Assembly: GCA_018697195.1 (NCBI GenBank)
Contig: CM031859.1
Coordinates: forward strand, 52,436,828-52,500,827
DNA: 64,000 nucleotides
Source: Certhia americana
Lineage: Eukaryota; Chordata; Aves; Passeriformes; Certhiidae
Direction: 5' to 3'
Below, in pieces: positions 52,201 through 61,200 of this stretch; within the stretch, counting starts at the first letter, position 1, and every line of letters begins with the position of its first letter. Made by a program: the position numbers and the translations under genes. The notes beneath the pieces were generated by a model. It did not search any database, was not told the origin of the DNA, and saw only the letters and a program-made list of their open reading frames with translations.

Positions 52201-55200
52201 TTTCACTCTGTGTATTGTTTCCTCATTTAAAACACACACTTGTTAAATGAATAGCATCTGTAGGAATGGATCTCAAAATGTTATTTTTAAGTATTATAGG
52301 TGAACTATCACCTTCACAGCAGAAGAGTCACAATATCATTGATTTTTTTGTGAAAACAAAAACATATTTTTCTGCTTCAGCACTGATATTAGGCCCCAAT
52401 TTCATTTCATAGGACTTACAGTACTCAAGAATGACACCATCTCAGACTCACTGAAATTGCTGAGTATATCTGCTTTTCCCATATTTTTGATTTTTCTCTG
52501 TCCAGTAGCAACACTGAAGACTTGAAATTAAAATTACACTTCTAGTCCATTTAGTGAGTTTGTCATCCATCTCTCTGATTCATTAATATTGTCAACTCTA
52601 GGATTATCTGGTTAATACTGAGATTATTCAGCTTGTGATTTAAATAGCAAAGGAAAAAGAATCTTGTAGATGGTACTTGAGAAATCTTCCTCAAAAATAG
52701 CTGAAAAATAGTTTAAAAAAATCATCAACATAATAATAGGACACTGGGAAAGAAGTGATAGGATAAATAGTAAGATACTAGTAAAAGAAGTTTTCAACAC
52801 ATATGTGATGAAAGCTGCACAGAACAGAAAGACAGGCTACAGTAATGATATGTTTTGTTACATTCATCTGCTGTCTGAGGTCTTTGAAGTATTTAACTGC
52901 TCAGCATTTCTGAGATAAGGAAATTAGGAGTTTGGTCCTATAAAGGATCTCCTTTTTAGCAGAGTTTGCCATAAGCATAGGGTGATACCAATATATACAT
53001 TTCCTCTAATGCATAAACATGTCTAGCTGGGATTGAAACACCATTGTACTGTCGTTAGGTCTGTGCTGGCATTATGAAAGCAAGCAGTAAAGTGTTTTTA
53101 TCTGTGCTCAGAGCCTGAGGAAACCAATACATGGATCCAAATGCATGTGTCACTCAGCTGTGGTAATAAAACTTAGTTATGAATGCCAACTCCATTAAAG
53201 ACTATGTAAAAGCAGTGATAGACGTAACAGTTGGTTTAAAAATAATTGTGAAGAAGTGTCTTAAATTGGCATAATCAAAGATATTACACAGGAAAAATAG
53301 ATAATTATGACTACCCGACAGAAATATGCTGTAATTCCTTCAGGAATGCTGCTTATTTTCTTAGCTGCATATTCTACTTATAAACTATTTGTACTACTAG
53401 AATTCCACTGTTACTTGCATTAGACCAGTATATCTTCTAGCTATTTTCAATCTACACAGTTCATCCTTTAAAAGTGAATTCCAAAAAGAGATTTTATCTC
53501 CTTTTACTAAACAATCCCAGAAAGAAAATTCAATTTCTACCTTCTTTGCATATCCAAGCTGCTCCCTGGTACATGTAACAGAAAAACGTGAAGGAAAAAA
53601 AAAGGTGTAATAGTATTATAATTATTTGGAACCATCTATGGTTAATTCTGGAATAATAAACAGTGAACTGAATTCTTTCTGTTATGCTTTTTTTTGAAGA
53701 TCAAAGTATCCGTGTCCTCTGGAGGCAATTGTATTCGCACGTACAGACCAGAAATAAAGAAGGGAACATACAACACCGTCATTGTCAATGTGAAGACTGT
53801 AGTTGCTGACAATCTGCTTTTTTACCTTGGAAGTGCCAAATTTGTGAGTCTGTCTCCCGTCTTTCGCGTTAGAGTTGCTCAATCAAATCAGACTACTGAC
53901 AAATAAAGAAGATGAGAAAGGCTTTTCTTTCACCCAGAGGCTTCAAAGCAGTAGTAGAGGGTCTAAAATAATCTTGACTTTTACTGTCTTTGGTATTAAT
54001 ATAGAGATTTCTAAAAGATGACTAGCAATTTTTTTTACATATATCTTTATTTTTGCTAGAAATGAAATAGCAGACTTGTAAATGAACTACATTAGAGCTT
54101 TAAAATTCACGGTGCAACCAGAGTAATTTTGGAGTTGGTTGTGGGTTTCCCCTGGGGAATTAAGTAGCTAATCATTGCATCTGTCAAAGCTCCTATTTAT
54201 TGTAATTTTAAGTCAAGACTACAATTTCAAGTATAAAAATGGTGAATGATTCAGTTTCCCATGAGGCCTATATTAGACAGACTTCTAAAATAACCAATAA
54301 TACTTCAGTAAGTGGGAAAAGCATTCTATTTTCCAACATTTCCAACATGCATTTTATTTACCTGATAGAAAATGAAAAGGCTAGATGGCATCATGTATCT
54401 CAACGTCTTTCTGCCATCCAATGGATGTTTTAGAGTGTTCCTCTGAGTTAAATCCTTCTGTTGATGGCGGTAGTATTAACATTCTCTAAGTCTGGCAGTC
54501 TTTTGCCTTGTATCACTGGGAGAAATAATTTGCTGTCTTTAGTTTAAGTTTCCTTGTTAAAACCAATAAAAACAGGAAAAAGAGTCTTATTTTAGGGGAT
54601 TCTCATGTGAGAATTAACGTTAATTCTCTACTGTCTACATATGGGTTTCTGATGGCCTCATTAAATCTTCTGAACTGTAAAAAGTTCTGGAAAACCTCCT
54701 TAAGTAAAGTATGTGATCAAATTTTTTTTTTTTTTTTTTCATATTTTGCATGTAGACTGACTTCTTGGCCATAGAGATGCGCAAAGGCAAGGTGAGCTTC
54801 CTGTGGGATGTGGGATCTGGAGTCGGACGGGTAGAATATCCAGATCTAACCATTGATGATGGGTTTTGGTACCGTATTGAAGCCTCTAGGTAAGTAAATA
54901 TTTCACTTCCAAGATTTCAGAAAAAAATGGCTACTATGATAAATTCTAGTCTGGTTTGACAAAAAGTTTTGGACCTGCACCCGTTAGTATCAAAAGTGTA
55001 TACACTATAGGTGCTATGTCAAGAATTTACTTTAATCACATATTTCCCCTCTAGTATCAACAATCTATGACTCCTTATATTTATTCCCTTTTGTTTATTT
55101 ATCACTCCATTGATTGTGTTCTTCAACTAGCTTACTTTTAAAATCATTTGCAGATTCTGGCACTCTTCTCCTTGAATTTTAAAGAGGAGCAACTTTTCTG

Positions 55201-58200
55201 AATTTTTGGTCTTGATACAACACTGCAAGTGAATGGTCTGTCACACTGCAGTATCTTGATTCTTACTCAGAATGCCATTCCCATAGGCAAAATATCTCAT
55301 GAAACTGGAAATATTTATGAAAGACAGTTCATGAAAATTGAAGGAGATATTCTGAAAAGCTAAAATATATTTTGTAATTTGAGATCAGCTGTTTAATGCC
55401 TTTGAACTGTAGAAATATAGGTACATAAATATTCAAATCATAAATTTGTTAGTTAAAGCTTGTATTTTCCATTCAAATAGCAAACACATGGCATAAGGTG
55501 TAGTAATCACAGCATAAGGATTGCATAACACCATAGCCTTTATCTTGAATAGATCTTAGTAATTTAGATAACATCAGCTGTATTGTAATTCGATAGAAAG
55601 CTGAGTAATTTCTCCTGCATCATTACAGTTAATTTCACATAGAACTAAACATAGAATGGATAATATAGTTAGAAAATGAGAGAATGAAGGAGAAAGAAAA
55701 CAAAGCACTCTAATTCTGGTAACATGCATAGCTCACAGAGGAGGAAATGGCATTCAGTTTAAATAATTTAATGAAATCACAGAAATCAGCCATTCAGAGC
55801 AGAGAATTAAATAAAATTGTGACACGGTCGCCAGAAGCTGGCTTAATGAAACCTTACTGCTAGGAAAATACAAGTTGGGGTACAATACAAATTGTTGAAA
55901 TCTTCACCAGTTCATATTATGCATACCAAAGCAGCTTCATGACACAGTAATGCCAGGCTTTCATTTGCAAGAAAGCTGTTTCAGCAGAATATGTAGCCAG
56001 AATATGGTATAAAATTCACACATCCTACAAAAGCCCATTACCTATTAGCTGGTTGTTCTGGATATATAGGATGTGCAAGCCATTAGTTTCAAACAAAGTG
56101 CTGGATCAGCAATTTAGGATGATTACAGCTGCACAAATCAGAAGTACCGAGCAGTGTTTAGGAGAATTACATTACAGAGGCATTAGGTGGATTTGTGGGA
56201 TTAAGATGTAGAGCTTGGGACTGATTTCGCATTCTTAAGACAGACTTCACAAATCACATACCCTACGGAAGAGTCTTCAATTCTGAATATTTTAGTCCAC
56301 TTGATAGCTCTACTCTAACTCCCTTCCTAACCTGTTGGAGAGTTTTACTCATTTCATTCCCTCACACATTTTCTCTGAATTTCTGCTCAGTTTCCAGCCA
56401 CAGACTTTTTCAGCCTGACAGAATGGCCTGAGGAGCTGGAGCAGGGCATCTGCTTAGCATGAGGACATAAGATGAAATTCTGCCCTTACTGAATTTTGCT
56501 GCTGTTTTCAGTGGTGACAGGGATTGACAACAATGATATGGCATTAAAACCACCAGTGGTTGATAGCCATTCTTAAGAATCTCAAGGGCCTAAAAAGAAG
56601 AAATGTTGTGGCACAGAGGTTTGAAATTCTCAAGTACACTTAGCATCCTAAATGACATCTAAATATGAAAAAATCTGACTGTTGAGTATTGATCAGAGAT
56701 GGTCAGTTTATACTAAATTGATAATTACTGCATCACTTTTCCAGGGACACTTTTAATTTTCATCCTCTTTTTTATTTAAAGCATCCTGATCCTTTTCACT
56801 TTATTGTATATTCAGATGTTATGGTGGAAATACCTTGATTTTTTTTTTAATGGAATTGAAGTAAAATTTGTTTATTTCTATAGGACTTTCTAAAGGAATT
56901 CCCTGTACTTTGATGGTACAGGAGTTTAGCAATTATCACTTACAAGTTACTTTCCTGCTTACAGAAGCAAATCTGATTGGCATCAAGAACTGCAATCAAT
57001 CCAAGTATAAATTAACAAAGGAAAATCTGGCTTAACAGTATGTGAGAAAATGATTTAAAGCAGATTTACAACATGCAAATAATGTCAACTTTGTGAGACA
57101 GTCAGATGGATGAGCAAAGTGTTTTGAGACTCACTAAATCAGTGTTACTTGACTTCAACAGGCCTCAATTAGGAGCAGGACCTAAATAGTTATGATTTTA
57201 ATCAATTGTGATTAAGTATTACCATTGGTTGGATTGTTAATAGAGTTTAAGCAGTGGCCTTTACTTGAGGACAAAGGATGCCTGAATCACACGTTCACTA
57301 TAGACACATCCAGTTTAGTTCAGCAAGAATTCAGTCTTAAAGTATTGTAGCAAATATAAGCCATGCTTTTCAGTGAAGATTTTCTGTGCTTTCAAGGGGT
57401 CAAGGGGCAGAGTTTTCTACATAGTAGTTTCTAATTTAATGCTGATGACTTGCTGAAGTTGTCCCATTTATATCATGCCTTAGGAGCAAACACTGCATGT
57501 AATTACACAAATTTTTCGTAGAACTATAGAATATGCTGAGTTGGAGGCACCCATCAGGATAAGCAAGCCCAACTCCTGGCCCTACCCAGGACACCCACAA
57601 GAGATACACCGTGTACCTGACAGCATTGTCCAAACACTTCTTGAATTCAGGCAGTCTTGGTGTTGTGACCCCTCCCATGGGGAGCCTGTTCCTGGGCTCA
57701 GCACCCTCTGGATGGAAAACTTTTTCTGATATCCTACCTAAACCTCCCCTGACACAGCTTCATGCTGTTCCCTCAAGTCCTGTCACTGATCACAGGAGTA
57801 AAGAGATCAGCACCTGCTCCTCCATTTCCCCTCATGAGGATGCTGATATCTACAATCCTCAGTCTCCTCTTCTCCAGGCTGAACAGACCAAGTGACCTCA
57901 GCCACTACTCATAAGGCTTCCCCTTGAGACTCTTCACCTTTCTTGCTTTGAATGTGGCCCTGCTTTGGATTTTCTCTAATACTTTAATGTCTTTTTTTAT
58001 ATTGGGGCACCCAAAACTGCTCCCAACACTCAAGGTGAGGCCACTGCAGCTCAGAGCAAAGTGGGACAATCCCCTCCCTTTCCCAGCTGGTGATGTGCCT
58101 AATGCCCCCCAGGACAGGGTTAGTCCTCCTGGCTGCCACGGCACTGCTGACTCATGTCCCATTTGCCATCCACTGGGACCCCCAGGTCCCTTTCCATGGC

Positions 58201-61200
58201 ATTATTTTCTAGCCTCCCATTCCCCAGTCTATATACACAAACTCATCCCAGGTGCAGAATCTGGCACTTACCACTGTTAAATTTCATATGTTTAGTGATA
58301 TCTCTCTAGTTTGTCAAGATCTTTCTGCAGGGCCTGTCTGCCCTCAAGGAAGTTGCCATCTTCTTCCATTTTAGTGTCCTTTCAGTGTCATTTTGCATAT
58401 CAGCCACATAGCGCTGATACATCCTCTGTAATTCTCCAGTTTTACAGAACAGACTATCACTAGAACAATATCTTCCAACCTGATAACTTGTCATGCACAG
58501 GATAGCAATGTCTTTTTGCTGTCAAGTTAGCCAAGATCTTTCTTCAAGCTCCATTGTCCTCCCTAAATAAGAGGGAATTATTTATAGAAGAGACTCCATT
58601 GTAAGCATTTCAGTCTGTTTGAAGATGAAAGACATCCATACTATTTGTGAATTATTAGACACCCTAAAAAGTGTCAGTCTGCTCAGTGACTTTTGCATTA
58701 TTGCACTTGAGTGTTTTTAAACTAATCCTGGTTTCAGCACAATATAGACTGGAAGTGCCAATAACTTTCTTTCATAAAGCACCACATTTCAGTAGTTAAC
58801 AAAAAGTTTCTAGCAACTTGTAATTTTTCAAGAATTATTACTTTTTATCCCTTAGAGGGCTTCATATCAGTAAACCTTCTGCTATAAACCAGTTGCACCT
58901 TAGACCCACACAAGTCCATGGGGATGGAATTCACCGAAGACTAATGAGGGAACCACTTTCAGTCATATACTTTTCAGTCCTTTTCAGCTGGGGACATCCC
59001 AGATGGCTGCAAACTGGTAAATGTGAGACCCATCTATAAGAAGTTTCAGAAGGAGGATCCAGTAATCATGTCTCCAGTGTGTTCCTTCTGTTACAAAAAT
59101 CTGTCAGCTAACTCCTTCCCTGAGAGTTGTTACATTAATATAATCAAAGGAGTAGAAAACAAAGTGATGGGGAAACTGTTAATAAATGGCAAAGTCCATT
59201 GCTGTTGTGTTGCCATCAATATTTGTTGTGATTCATAAAGGACAGTGAAGTAATATTCTTGAACATAATGAGATTTGCACCTGTTTGAAAAGCAGCCTGA
59301 CAACTCCACTATAGGAAATGCAAATCCTTTTTCTCACAGTGAAGGAAACTGAAGTGTTTTATCACTTAATTTCAGTTCAAATATAATCTAATAAACATTC
59401 TTTGTTTTAGTCAATGCAAGGTCCACACCATATGTACAGTGAATTTTGTTCAAAAAGGACATTCAGGTGAGGAAAAGATCTGGTTCTGTGATCATGTCTT
59501 TAGGTTATGCAGACATATGTGTATTCATTTGTATCAAAATGAAGCATAATCAGGTCAGTCATGTGTTCTTCCGTTAAAAGGCACCATTTAAAATTAGAGT
59601 TTTCTTCTGTTTGGTGTATACTGACATTGTATGCTTAAATTATTTTTTTTCACTCTGTAGGACTGGGAAAAATGGCACAATATCGGTGCGAGCTCTGGAT
59701 GGTCCTAAAGCCAGCATCGTTCCAGCCACATTCAGTGCTGTCTCCCCACCTGGATATACCATTCTGGATGTGGATGTTAATGCTGTGCTGTTTGTTGGAG
59801 GTTTAACAGAAAAAATTAAGGTAATGCCTTTTCCGGTGCTACTGTGTTAGCTGGCCATTTGTGTGGACAAATTTTGTTATTGCTTAAAAATGGAAATAGT
59901 AAATTTTAATATGCTGGTGTCATTCTAGTAGGTGCCTTAATTGCAAGTAGTACACTTGCACTTTTGAAAGGTTATTGGGATTTGCCTAGGCTGATGTGCA
60001 CAGATGTGAGATTTCACTGTGCACAATGTTACCTTCTGATCAGAAGTCCTGTAGCTGGCTGTAGTGATGGTGCAGCATTTAGCCCAAACAACTAATTCCT
60101 GCTGGAGAGATGGGTCCTTTACCTTGGAAACACTGCTTCCCTGACAGGCTTTAAATTCCTCAGTGCTCATTTCTGTTTCCATACTTCTCTGGTCTCCTAA
60201 CAATGTGTATAAGAGTATATTTTTCCCTTACATTTGCGGTTTTTCCTTTGCCATGTGTCCAGTATCACTTCCTCCTTTACAGTCTGCTTTTGGTGTTTCT
60301 GCTTTATTTTCTTCATTTTTCATTCCAGTTTCCCTCCCTGTTCCCCTACACTTATCTGCATCTTACCCCTGATCTATTTTCTCTTCTTTTTGTCTGTGTA
60401 TTTTTCTGGTGACACCTTCTACCTTGCTAAACTTTGTAGGATGAATAGAAGATGTATGCCAAATAGAACAGATGTAAATCTTTTTTAAAAATTATTCTTC
60501 AATAAAAGCTAATTAGCACTTATTTTCCAATGGCTTTCTTTACAAAACAACTTAAATTAACTATTCTGTTCCTGATCAATATTTTAGCATTTAAAACGAA
60601 CCTAAGATTTAGATTTTCCAAAATAGTGAACTCACTGAACTTTTTACTCTCGAGTTTGTATATGTCCTCAAGTTTTAAAATAACGCAATATGCAGAAAAA
60701 CTGAAGGGCAAAACTCGATGTCAGAACAGCTGTTTTCAACCTCACTAAGGGTTGTCAAATATTTTCTGAAGAACTCTCTATTTTTTTTCATTTTAGTCAG
60801 GAAAATCTTTCTGAATTAATTTTTTCTCCAGATAATAAGGAGAAGGGCAGCAGTAGGAAGGCAATCTTTTTTAAGATTGGTATGGCTGGTATATTTGCAA
60901 TGTAGAGTTTTAAACACTGTCAAATTTGTTTTGTTCAAATATGGTCTCTGAATTAAAATATAACTTCAGTTTTTTTGGAAATTCTGTCATCATGTGGAAC
61001 AGTAAGGCTCACAAAATGAAGGCTTGACCAAGACTTTTCTAAAACTGTGCAGTTCTTTGGACATTTAATCAAGATTATTGGTGTACCTTAGGCCGCTGAC
61101 TCAGAAATCTGTTTTTTCATATTATTGGGGTTTGGAATGCTTTAGATTTGTCCTGCAGTTCTGTCCACATCCCTTCTTGCATGCATTTCTGCGATGCATT

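Larger units (their letters stand above)
54890..59660 (+). other. LAMA2: LAMA2 intron 18
   Basis: 4.8 kb intron. The first 2.6 kb is AT-rich and featureless to me. From 57518 it holds a long antisense CR1 segment and then a sense-strand CR1 reverse-transcriptase scrap to about 59240. Confidence 0.85.
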
